This document shows positions 27,883 through 35,728 of a stretch of 64,000 nt of DNA, in pieces. Below the pieces are notes generated by a model. The model ran no database searches and was not told where the DNA came from. It saw only the letters and a list, made by a program, of their open reading frames with translations. Source of the DNA: Bifidobacteriaceae bacterium (GTDB lineage Bacteria; Actinomycetota; Actinomycetes; Actinomycetales; WQXJ01). The first letter of the stretch is position 1. Each line of letters starts with the position of its first letter. Made by a program: the position numbers and the translations under genes. Location of the stretch: contig JAIRYJ010000034.1 in NCBI GenBank assembly GCA_031267825.1, positions 1 through 64,000 of the forward strand. The letters are read 5' to 3'.

Positions 27883-28959
27883 TCAGGCGGTGCCCTCCAG
27901 GAATAGTCGCAGCGTTTCAGCCACCTGATCGATCTGCCCGGCCGGGCAGGCCTCCTCATCTTGATGAGCTAGTTCCGGATCACCCGGCCCCAGATTGACC
28001 GCCGGAATGCCCAGCGCACCGAACCGCGCCACATCCGTCCAACCCAGTTTGGCGCGTGGCGCGGCGCCGCCACGCGCCGCCACAGCCCGCACCAAGCGTT
28101 GCGCCAAACGGTCATCCAATCCGGGGCGGGCTCCTGGCGCGGCATCCTCAATCGTCACCGTATAACCGTCAAACATCGCTTCAACAATCTGGATCGCCTG
28201 ATCAACCGACTTGTCCGGGGCGAAACGATAGTTGACTGTAACAACCGCCCGGTCTGGAATCACATTCGGTGCTGTGCCTCCAGCCAAACCAACCGCGTTG
28301 AGCGACTCACGATAATCCAGCCCATCAACCCGGATCGAAGGCGCCTCGAACTCGGCCAACCGTTCCAAGGCCGGCACCAAAGCATGAATCGCGTTGAGAC
28401 CGGTCCACGGCCGGGCCGAATGGGCGGCCCGGCCGTGGGCCATCACAGCTGCCCGCAGTGTTCCGTTGCAACCACCTTGAATTGAGCCGTTGGTCGGCTC
28501 ACACAAGATCGCGAAATCGCCGCTGATCAGCTCAGGTCGCCGGTCAATCAACCGACCTAAACCAGACAACGCCATGGCGACCTCCTCCTGGTCATAAAAC
28601 ACCCAGGTCAGGTCATAAACCGGATTGTTTAGCCGGGAAGCCAAACTGAGCATGGCGGCCAGGCCGCCTTTCATGTCGACCGAACCGCGCCCCCAAAGGA
28701 CGCCTTCATCAAGCCTGCCAGGCAGGTTCTGTTTGACCGGGACGGTGTCAAGATGCCCAGCCAAGATCACCCGGCGGGCCCGGCCCAAGTCAGTCCGAGC
28801 CACAATGGCGTTGCCTTCACGATCAAGCTGGAGGTGCGGCAGGGCTGCCAACGCGAGGTGGACGGCATCGGCCAATAATTTCTCTTGGCCCGAAACGGAA
28901 GCGATGTTAACCAGCGCCAACGCTAACTCGGCCGGCGGGCGGGAAAGGTCAAGTGCCAC
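27883..28959 (-). CDS. dapE: Succinyl-diaminopimelate desuccinylase
   Basis: 358 residues of the M20 zinc peptidase fold. Metal ligands are seen in LAGHLDTVP and GRGSVDMKGG, with the catalytic Asp two residues after His, and in DQEEVA. A late HQDEEA completes the site. It hydrolyses N-succinyl-LL-diaminopimelate to LL-diaminopimelate and succinate in lysine and cell-wall synthesis. It starts with GTG; TAAGCT lies 6 nt upstream (28966-28971). It is divergent from dapD with only 33 bp between the starts. GGACGGCATCGG occurs near the 5' end. Confidence 0.95.
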   Translation of the reverse strand: MALDLSRPPAELALALVNIASVSGQEKLLADAVHLALAALPHLQLDREGNAIVARTDLGRARRVILAGHLDTVPVKQNLPGRLDEGVLWGRGSVDMKGGLAAMLSLASRLNNPVYDLTWVFYDQEEVAMALSGLGRLIDRRPELISGDFAILCEPTNGSIQGGCNGTLRAAVMAHGRAAHSARPWTGLNAIHALVPALERLAEFEAPSIRVDGLDYRESLNAVGLAGGTAPNVIPDRAVVTVNYRFAPDKSVDQAIQIVEAMFDGYTVTIEDAAPGARPGLDDRLAQRLVRAVAARGGAAPRAKLGWTDVARFGALGIPAVNLGPGDPELAHQDEEACPAGQIDQVAETLRLFLEGTA

Positions 28960-28965
28960 CCCCGA

Positions 28966-28986
28966 AGCTTACCCGGCAGGTAACCT
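28966..28986. promoter_or_regulatory. Paired divergent -10 hexamers for dapE and dapD
   Basis: TAAGCT on the minus strand (28966-28971) is 6 nt before the dapE GTG, and TAACCT on the plus strand (28981-28986) is 6 nt before the dapD ATG. The 33-bp gap leaves no room for untranslated leaders, so both genes are probably leaderless, and their -35 regions overlap the opposite coding start. Confidence 0.6.
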
Positions 28987-28992
28987 TGGGCC

Positions 28993-29946
28993 ATGACTCA
29001 ACGTTTCGCGCACGGCACTGGACTGGCTTGGACCACTCATGACGGGCTAGCGCTGGAAGCTTGGTTTCCAGCTCCGGCGCTTGGCTCCCCGGACGATGCC
29101 GCCGCAACAGTCCCAACTCAAAACCAGGTCACGCTCGCCCGGTTAGAGAGCTTGGAATCGGCTGACACCGAACGTCAGCTCATCCGGCGGCGAGTTGACC
29201 TGGTAATTGACTTGGATGCCGCGCCGGTTGACGCACCGGATGTCTATTTGCGGCTGCATTTGCTGTCACACCGGTTGCTTCAACCCAATCAGGTGAACTT
29301 GGATGGTTTGTTCACGGTCACACCGAATGTTGTTTGGACCCATGCTGGGCCTTGCCAAGTTGAAGGGTTTGAGGTGGTGCGGGCCAGTTTGGAGCAGGTT
29401 GGGCGCGGGCCGGTGCGGGTCTTCGGCATTGACCGGTTACCTTCGATGACTGACTATGTGGTGCCGAGCGGTGTGCGCATCGCCGATGCTCGCCGGGTGC
29501 GTTTGGGTGCGTATTTGGCGCCTGGAACCACGGTGATGCATGCGGGTTTTGTGAACTACAACGCCGGCACATTGGGGCCTTCGATGGTTGAGGGACGGAT
29601 TTCTCAGGGTGTTGTGGTTGGGGCCGGTTCGGATGTTGGCGGTGGTGCCTCAATCATGGGGACTCTGTCTGGCGGCGGGAAGGAACGCATCCGGATTGGG
29701 GAGCGGTCGTTACTGGGCGCGAACAGTGGTGTCGGTATTTCGATTGGCGATGATTGTGTGGTTGAGGCTGGGCTTTATGTTACGGCTGGCACCAAGGTGA
29801 AACTGAGTGATGGTCAGGTTGTCAAAGCGGCGGTTTTGAGCGGGCGGCCTGGGTTGTTGTTCCGGCGTAACTCGTTGAGTGGGGCTGTTGAGGCGGTGCC
29901 GCGGGCGGCCGGGGTGTCCCTCAACCCGGCATTGCATTCCAATTGA
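28993..29946 (+). CDS. dapD: Tetrahydrodipicolinate N-succinyltransferase
   Basis: 317 residues, the size of the actinobacterial DapD type. The C-terminal left-handed beta-helix is seen from about residue 170: hexapeptide-like turns (MHAGFVNYNAGTLGPSMVEG, VVVGAGSDVGGGASIMG, SLLGANSGVGI). MHAGFVNYNAGTLG is the substrate-binding motif of the family. It succinylates tetrahydrodipicolinate with succinyl-CoA, the step before DapC. A variant GGACGATGCCGCC is at 29091-29103. Confidence 0.95.
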   Translation: MTQRFAHGTGLAWTTHDGLALEAWFPAPALGSPDDAAATVPTQNQVTLARLESLESADTERQLIRRRVDLVIDLDAAPVDAPDVYLRLHLLSHRLLQPNQVNLDGLFTVTPNVVWTHAGPCQVEGFEVVRASLEQVGRGPVRVFGIDRLPSMTDYVVPSGVRIADARRVRLGAYLAPGTTVMHAGFVNYNAGTLGPSMVEGRISQGVVVGAGSDVGGGASIMGTLSGGGKERIRIGERSLLGANSGVGISIGDDCVVEAGLYVTAGTKVKLSDGQVVKAAVLSGRPGLLFRRNSLSGAVEAVPRAAGVSLNPALHSN

Positions 29947-30039
29947 ACCGCCTCAAAATCCAGGACATGGACTCTTCGCCTGGGCTTGCTGGGCGGCGGC
30001 CGAGATACAAGGGCGGGCGACCCGGAGGGCAAAGGTTTA

Positions 30040-31005
30040 GTGGCGCGTTCTAGGCGGAAATCGTTTTGGCGGCGAGGCGGGGTGGCGCTTCTGGCGGTGC
30101 TCATTGTGGCGCTGCTGCTAATTGGCGGGGTGGTCGCGTTGTTGAACCATTGGCAGGATAACAGTCCGCATCGTGTGGCTGTGGCGGAACATTGTGTCGC
30201 CAGCACAGATGCTGGGGTCGCGACTTTAGCGCCCGATCAGGCGGCCAATGCGGCTTTGATCGCGGCCGTTGGCCAGGCCCGCGGGTTGAGTCCCCGGGCT
30301 GTGACGATCGCTTTGGCTACGGCGATGCAGGAATCCAAGCTGCGTAACTTAGATTACGGTGACCGTGACTCTTTGGGTTTGTTCCAGCAACGGCCGTCCC
30401 AGGATTGGGGCACACCAGAGCAGATCATGGATCCGCTTTATTCCGCTGGGGAGTTCTATTCGGCTCTAGTGAGGGTTGACGGCTACGAGTCGATGCCAAT
30501 TACTGAGGCGGCCCAGGCCGTTCAACGTTCAGCTTTCCCTGAGGCCTACGCCAAACACGAGAACGCCGCCCGGTCATTCGCTTCAGCTTTGACTGGTTAT
30601 TCGCCGGGCGCGTTGACTTGTACTTTCGCCCCGGCCGCCGAGCGCCTAACACCTCAGAACCTGCTCGGGGTGTTCCGCGCCGAATGGGGCGATTGGCTGG
30701 CGGATCAGGCCTCAATAGAAGAACCAGATCCAGTCAGTCCCGTTAACGGCGGTCTGGCGCGGCTTGCTGGCGCGGACCAGACCCAAGTTTGGGCGGTTGC
30801 CGAGTGGGCAGTTGCCAAGGCCAGCCAACTCGGCATCCGTTCAGTTACCGTCGGGGATCAGACCTGGGACCGGGCCACCGGTTCTTGGTCGACTGACCAG
30901 CCGGTCGGGTCAGATGGCTCTGACCCGTCCGCAACCGGTGGGACGGATACCGCTGCGGCGGTTGGAGCCGGCGCCCCAACCGCCGTCATTGTGGTCTTGG
31001 CCTGA
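30040..31005 (+). CDS. Membrane-anchored lysozyme/transglycosylase-like protein
   Basis: About 321 residues from the GTG at 30040 (AAAGG just upstream). A basic N-terminus (RSRRKSFWRRGG) leads into one membrane segment (VALLAVLIVALLLIGGVVALL), placing the rest outside. ALATAMQESKLRNLDYGD with a catalytic-type Glu and SLGLFQQRPSQDWG is a lysozyme-like/soluble lytic transglycosylase pattern found in actinobacterial proteins of unknown role, often misnamed heavy metal transporter. A Gly/Ser/Asp-rich low-complexity stretch is near the C-terminus. It probably acts on peptidoglycan; not proven from sequence. It follows dapD in the same direction by 93 bp. Confidence 0.7.
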   Translation: MARSRRKSFWRRGGVALLAVLIVALLLIGGVVALLNHWQDNSPHRVAVAEHCVASTDAGVATLAPDQAANAALIAAVGQARGLSPRAVTIALATAMQESKLRNLDYGDRDSLGLFQQRPSQDWGTPEQIMDPLYSAGEFYSALVRVDGYESMPITEAAQAVQRSAFPEAYAKHENAARSFASALTGYSPGALTCTFAPAAERLTPQNLLGVFRAEWGDWLADQASIEEPDPVSPVNGGLARLAGADQTQVWAVAEWAVAKASQLGIRSVTVGDQTWDRATGSWSTDQPVGSDGSDPSATGGTDTAAAVGAGAPTAVIVVLA

Positions 31006-31089
31006 CGCGACACCTGGCGCCCGCGACTCGCCTGCGCTCTCTGGCTTTTCTGTCCGCTTGCTCCTTAGCTTGACGCTGGCCGCACCCGC

Positions 31090-32230
31090 CTAAACGCCAT
31101 CACCTTCAACCGCGGCATACGCCACCATGGACGGCATCTCCCAAGGTAGTGCTACCAGTTTCCCTGGACCCCTGACTGAACAATCAGGCCCAGTCACAGC
31201 CGACGGTAACCAACCATCAGCCACCAGCACCTTAGTAGCGAACCGGCCATCAGGCAGACCCCGATAGAAAAACACCCTGCCCTGAGAATCACGACCAATT
31301 AAATCATTCTGATTATCACCATCAAGATCCGCCCCCGAAGCGATATCAAACCCCAACCAACCATAACCAACCCTCACCTTGGTAGCGAACCCACCACCAG
31401 GTAAACCCCGACACCAATAAAGACCACCAGACGAATCAATCCCATAAACATCAGACAACCCGTTCCGCCTCACAGCCCCAGCCGGCCACAAATCCACCCC
31501 CTGCCAACCGTTACCAACCTTCGGATACGGATACAAAAACACACCATCCCGGCTCCGGTAAACGAACAAATCACCAGTCGATCCCTTAACAGCGAAAATA
31601 TCAAAACCAGGCTTAGCGCCCCACTCCCGCCTCGAAGTGGCATCAAACCATGGAGCGGCCACACCAACCAACCAACACGGTCCTATAACCCGACCAACCA
31701 TTACCAATCCGCTCAACCGGATCAGGCGGCTCGTTATATCCCAAATAATGGCGATACATCAACCCATCACAAGCAACACCAACCAAGCTCTTAGTGCTCC
31801 CCGGATCACCCCAAGAACCACTAGACACCCGCTGTAACGTCTCAGACCCGAACCCAACACCAGCCACCACCGGCTCACCCAAGAAAGGCCCCTCCTCCAA
31901 CGGATAAGCCCACAACGTGCCAACCTCATCAACCCCGAACACCGCGCCCAAACCACCAATAAACCGCATGTCGTCACCATCAGGGAACACCGCGGTTCCC
32001 AGGAACAAACCCCGCAACCCACCAACCGGCACCTCAGGCAGATCATCTGCCGCGACCACGGTTTCCACGTCAGTCACACCAGCCGCCAGAACCGGCACTC
32101 CAACAACACCAGCGATGGCGTCTCCACTGACGGAATGCGCAACCGGCGTACCACCCACGCCTACGGCTGGCGCACCACCCATCAACCCCACCACCAGGCC
32201 GACCGAAACAATCATCCTCGCTGTTCTCAT
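31090..32230 (-). pseudogene. Secreted VCBS/FG-GAP-like repeat protein split by a frameshift at a TTGG repeat
   Basis: The ATG at 32230 has AAGGAGG upstream and starts a signal peptide (MIVSVGLVVGLMGGAPAVGV). The first frame runs to a TGA at 31643. A second frame, open from about 31716 to the stop at 31090, continues the same repeats: ~45-residue units with GNGW or GYGW and YRGLPDGRF-type motifs and DLDGDNQND, a calcium-binding-like FG-GAP loop. The frames meet at three tandem TTGG units (31664-31675 as CCAA on the plus strand). Removing one unit joins the two frames to read VLVGVAAPWFDA with no other change. The full protein would have about 378 residues. Base composition resembles the RHS gene more than the housekeeping genes. 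Confidence 0.75.
31664..31675 (-). repeat. Tetranucleotide tract (TTGG)3 at the frameshift point
   Basis: Three TTGG units on the coding strand sit exactly where the two frames of the secreted repeat protein exchange. A two-unit tract would restore the frame. Confidence 0.9.
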
Positions 32231-32399
32231 ATCCAAGACCCTCCTTCGAGCCGTAGACGGAACGCACCACACAGTGCCTTTAGACAACGCTTCCACCAAC
32301 AACACAACATCTTCCTAGGTAAGAGCCGTGCGGACGGGACCGGCCTTACAGACCAGCCCGGCGGACGGCATCGTCCATACGAACCAACCAAACGGATGT

Positions 32400-32422
32400 G
32401 AGCGCCCTATGGGCGGGCGCTC
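32400..32422 (-). terminator. Hairpin after citrate synthase
   Basis: An 8-bp perfect stem (GAGCGCCC/GGGCGCTC) with a 7-nt loop begins right after the gltA stop. It has no T tract. The 169-bp intergenic stretch 32231-32399 also holds a GGACGGCATCGTCC word at 32363-32376. Confidence 0.6.
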
Positions 32423-33724
32423 TCAGGGACGCTGGCTGGCTGGCACATAATCACGCTGCTCCAGGCCTGTGTAAACCTGCCGCGGGCGGCCAATCTTGCC
32501 GGCCGGATCGTTGATCATCTCGCGCCACTGGGCTATCCAGCCCGGTAGGCGGCCCAAAGCGAACAACGGCGTGAACATTGAGGCCGGGAAGCCCATCGCC
32601 CGGTAGATGATTCCCGTGTAAAAATCAACGTTGGGATAAAGTCGTCGCTCAATGAAATAGTCATCAGAAAGGGCGACTTGCTCGACTTCTTGGGCGATGT
32701 CTAGCAGCTCGTCGCGCACTCCGAGAGCCTCCAACACAGCTTGGGCTTGCTGTTTTACAATCGCGGCACGCGGGTCATAACTCTTGTAAACGCGGTGACC
32801 AAAACCCATCAGCCGGATTCCGGCTTTCTTGTCTTTAACCTGTTTCATGAAATCCCGTGGATCGATCCCGCTATCGCGGATATAGGACAACATGTCTAAA
32901 ACAGCTTCATTGGCACCACCGTGCAGCGGCCCGGAAAGGGCCGAAACCCCACCAGAAACCGACATGTACAGATTAGCTCGGGCGGAACCGATCATTCTGA
33001 CTGAAGAAGTTGAACAATTCTGTTCATGGTCGGCGTGCAGGATCAGTAATGTGTCGAGCGCCCGGTAGAACTCGGGCGGCACTTCGAACCGTTCACCGGG
33101 TAGTTGGAATGTCATCCGGGCGAAGTTTTCAATATAGCTTTGGCCGGGCTGCGGGTAGAGCAAGGCGTTGCCTTGAGCGCGGCGGTAAATATAGCTGATG
33201 ATTGTCGGCATTTTGGCCAACATCAAAGCTGTGGCAAGCCTGACAGCCGCCGGGTCAAGCGGATCGAGTGACTCAGGATAAAAACCGGCCATCATGTTGA
33301 TGGCAGCGCCCAGCGTGGCCATCGGATGAGCCCGGCGTGGCATGACTGAGAAAATCTGACGGAAATCGTCTGACAAGTACATGTGCTTATCGATGCGGGT
33401 TTCAAAAGCTTCCAGTTCCGACTGGGCGGGAAGTTCGCCCCGGATCAGCAGCAAGGCCACTTCAAGGAATGTTGAGTGCTCCGCTAGTTGCTCGATCGGA
33501 TAGCCGCGGTAACGCAAGATGCCCTGGTCACCGTCAATGAACGTGACATCGGAGGTGCACGAGGCGGTGTTCAACAAGCCCGGATCGAAGGCCACCATGC
33601 CGGTTTCAGCCAGCAAAGGCCCCAACATGATTCCATCGGCTCCGGCCGTTCCCCGCTGGATTCGTAAGTCAATTGTTTTTCCATCCACGTCCAACCGGAT
33701 CACTTGATCGCCACCTGCGGTCAC
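32423..33724 (-). CDS. gltA: Citrate synthase
   Basis: About 433 residues of the type I hexameric-type bacterial enzyme. Active-site segments are visible: ILHADHEQNCSTSSVRMIGS with the first catalytic His, GPLHGGANEAVLDML, MGFGHRVYKSYDPRA, and the Asp in YPNVDFYTGI. It condenses oxaloacetate with acetyl-CoA as entry to the citric acid cycle. I prefer the GTG at 33724 (MTAGGDQVIRL), which has GGAAGGGAG 6-7 nt upstream; the frame opens at 33742. It is monocistronic. Confidence 0.95.
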   Translation of the reverse strand: MTAGGDQVIRLDVDGKTIDLRIQRGTAGADGIMLGPLLAETGMVAFDPGLLNTASCTSDVTFIDGDQGILRYRGYPIEQLAEHSTFLEVALLLIRGELPAQSELEAFETRIDKHMYLSDDFRQIFSVMPRRAHPMATLGAAINMMAGFYPESLDPLDPAAVRLATALMLAKMPTIISYIYRRAQGNALLYPQPGQSYIENFARMTFQLPGERFEVPPEFYRALDTLLILHADHEQNCSTSSVRMIGSARANLYMSVSGGVSALSGPLHGGANEAVLDMLSYIRDSGIDPRDFMKQVKDKKAGIRLMGFGHRVYKSYDPRAAIVKQQAQAVLEALGVRDELLDIAQEVEQVALSDDYFIERRLYPNVDFYTGIIYRAMGFPASMFTPLFALGRLPGWIAQWREMINDPAGKIGRPRQVYTGLEQRDYVPASQRP

Positions 33725-33883
33725 TGCGCAACTCCCTTCCACTTCTCAATCCACAACCAGGTAATGACTACCCCTTTAGGCTTCCTTTGGCAAGATTATG
33801 CCGTACCTTATTGCTGGGCGCATGGGTCCTGCGGTGATTAGGCCAGGCGGTTGGCGTTCAGGCACCAACCAGGTATCTAGCGT

Positions 33884-35014
33884 TCAGGCGCCAGCCAGGC
33901 GGGCGGCCGCCTCAGCTACCGCCGCGTCACTGGCTGTCAGGGCCATCCGGCAGTAGGCCTGGCCGGCCGTGCCATAGAACTCGCCCGGGGCGGCCAGGAT
34001 CCCCAACGAGGCCAAGTCGGCCACGGTCCGCCAGCCGTCTTGAGCTCCTGGCGTGGTGAACCAGAGATAAAGCCCAGCCTCAGAGCCTTCAACCAAATAG
34101 CCCGCCCCAGTCAGAGCCGCCAGCAACTGAAGGCGCCGCCGCTGATAGGTCCGCCGTTGCGCCGCCACCGCCGCGTCATCCGCCAGAGCCGCGATCATGG
34201 CCGCCTGGATCGGGGCCGGCATCATCAGGCCAATATGACGCCGCAGTTGCCGCATTTGATCCACCAGCACCGGGTCACCCGCCAGGAAAGCCGCCCGGTA
34301 GCCGGCCGCATTGGACTGCTTGGACAGCGAATATAGCGCCACCAGCCCGTCGAGCCGACCGCCAGTCACCCGCCGGTCAAGTAATGATGGCACTCCGTCT
34401 GAGGCCCATGGTTCTTCCCAGGCCAGGCCGGCGTAGCATTCGTCGGCCGCGACGATCGCCCCACGCTGGCGGGCCCAGCTAACCCAGTTCGCCAGGCGCC
34501 CGGCGGACATCACCCGTCCGGTCGGGTTGGAAGGCGAGTTCAGCCACACCAAGACCCGCCCCTTTATGTCCCGTCCCGCCAGGTCTTCAGGGGAGTCCGC
34601 CAGTAGCGTCGCCGCCCCGGCTAGTTTGGCGCCGACATCGTAGGTCGGGTAGGCCACGGTTGGGTGAATCACCACGTCACCGGACCCAAAACCGAGCAGT
34701 GCGGGCAGCAGCGCGACAGCTTCTTTGGAACCGATTGTCGGTAAGACCGCCTCAAGTGGCAGGTCAGGTACGCGTCGGCGGCGCGCGTAGTGGTCAACCA
34801 CGGCTTGGCGTAGTTCCGCCGTGCCCGCCACCGCCGGGTAACCAGGCGTGTCCGATGCCGTCCGCAGGGCTTCCTGCATCACCTCCGGCACCGGGTCCAC
34901 CGGGGTTCCAACACTAAGGTCTATCAGACCTGCCGGATGTGCCGCGGCCTGGGTTTTGAGTGGCTCAAGCCGGTCCCAGGGGAAGACTGGCAGGCTGTCG
35001 GCTGTCAAGCCCAT
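33884..35014 (-). CDS. dapC: Succinyldiaminopimelate transaminase
   Basis: 376-residue fold-type I aminotransferase. SVGTPVDPVPEVM is near the N-terminus, WLNSPSNPTGRV binds substrate carboxylate and PLP, AADECYAGLAW has the conserved Asp and Tyr, and SLSKQSNAAGYRAAF carries the PLP lysine. The position directly after fdxA (3-bp gap) is the standard actinobacterial dapC arrangement. With dapD and dapE it covers three consecutive steps of the succinylase branch. A GTCCGATGCCGTCC word lies inside the 5' half (34851-34864). Confidence 0.93.
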   Translation of the reverse strand: MGLTADSLPVFPWDRLEPLKTQAAAHPAGLIDLSVGTPVDPVPEVMQEALRTASDTPGYPAVAGTAELRQAVVDHYARRRRVPDLPLEAVLPTIGSKEAVALLPALLGFGSGDVVIHPTVAYPTYDVGAKLAGAATLLADSPEDLAGRDIKGRVLVWLNSPSNPTGRVMSAGRLANWVSWARQRGAIVAADECYAGLAWEEPWASDGVPSLLDRRVTGGRLDGLVALYSLSKQSNAAGYRAAFLAGDPVLVDQMRQLRRHIGLMMPAPIQAAMIAALADDAAVAAQRRTYQRRRLQLLAALTGAGYLVEGSEAGLYLWFTTPGAQDGWRTVADLASLGILAAPGEFYGTAGQAYCRMALTASDAAVAEAAARLAGA

Positions 35015-35017
35015 GGT

Positions 35018-35335
35018 CTAGCCCTGCGCTGGCAAGGACGCCACGGCTGGCGGATCGTAAGGTAACGGGCCGACCCGTGAGGCCCCGCCGGGGGCTCCGA
35101 CTCTGCTGAAAAACTGGGCGTTGATCTGCTCGAATACGGCCCATTCTGGTGGTAAGTCATCTTGGAAGAAGATCGCGGAGGTAGGACAGACTGGTTCGCA
35201 GGCGCCACAATCGACGCATTCATCCGGCTGGATGTAGAGCGACCTGGCGCCCTCATAGATGCAGTCAACCGGGCATTCATCGACACAGGCCTGGTCTTTG
35301 ACGTCGACACAGGGCAAGGCAATCACATAGGTCAC
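35018..35335 (-). CDS. fdxA: Seven-iron ferredoxin
   Basis: 105 residues. The N-terminal cysteines (ALPCVDVKDQACVDECPVDC) and DECVDCGACEPVCPTSAI are the pattern for one 3Fe-4S and one 4Fe-4S cluster of FdxA. The WAVFEQINAQFF helix is typical of the actinobacterial type. It starts with GTG. TAAGCT is 6 nt upstream (35342-35347 on the minus strand), nearly the same promoter string as dapE, so the transcript may be leaderless. It carries electrons for redox enzymes in the cytosol and is probably co-transcribed with dapC. Confidence 0.95.
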   Translation of the reverse strand: MTYVIALPCVDVKDQACVDECPVDCIYEGARSLYIQPDECVDCGACEPVCPTSAIFFQDDLPPEWAVFEQINAQFFSRVGAPGGASRVGPLPYDPPAVASLPAQG

Positions 35336-35454
35336 CCCGCAAGCTTAAGGCTGAGACCGCCCAGGAGCCAGCTAGCCCACTTTCCACGACGGAAACCGGT
35401 CACAGTTGGCCATTTCGGGCAACTTTGACCGATTACTGTCATCCTGGCTCTCAC

Positions 35455-35473
35455 CTAGGAGTGCCGCTCCTAG
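35455..35473. terminator. Short hairpin in the fdxA-vanW gap
   Basis: A 7-bp perfect stem CTAGGAG/CTCCTAG with a 5-nt loop. The 393-bp gap (35336-35728) contains this hairpin, the element at 35541-35598, the fdxA promoter, and no gene. Confidence 0.45.
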
Positions 35474-35540
35474 CGCCCCGTTGGTAAAACCGCATGTCAA
35501 CGGACTGGCGGTGTTTTAGAGCTGCTTGGCGAGGTCAGCT

Positions 35541-35598
35541 AGGCCCACAGAAAACGACCCCAGTGGCTGGCTTCGACCCCACTGGGGTCAATTCCTGT
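35541..35598 (+). repeat. Dispersed GACCCCAGTGG inverted-repeat element, copy 2
   Basis: An 11-bp perfect inverted repeat (GACCCCAGTGG at 35556-35566, CCACTGGGGTC at 35579-35589) with a 12-nt loop. The right arm and following bases (CCCCACTGGGGTCAATTCC) and the AGTGGCTGG arm recur at 13935-13985 in the opposite orientation. It is intergenic in both cases. Confidence 0.75.
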
Positions 35599-35728
35599 GT
35601 TCGAGGTGGGTGGTGCGGGCGGGCGGACCGGACGGGATCTAGGTGGTGTTGGCTGACTGGTTGGGATCCCGGTCGTGCGCGGGCTGAAGGGCCGCGGCCT
35701 GGGCACCGACACGGATAGCGCTGGCTAG

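Noticed and set aside
35005-35322. A frame of equal length to fdxA on the same strand.
   Set aside because: It is an out-of-frame shadow. The fdxA frame carries the full cysteine pattern.
35510-35535. GTTTTAGAGCT resembles the start of a type II CRISPR repeat.
   Set aside because: It occurs once, with no second repeat, spacer, cas9 or tracrRNA partner. It is a chance 11-base match.
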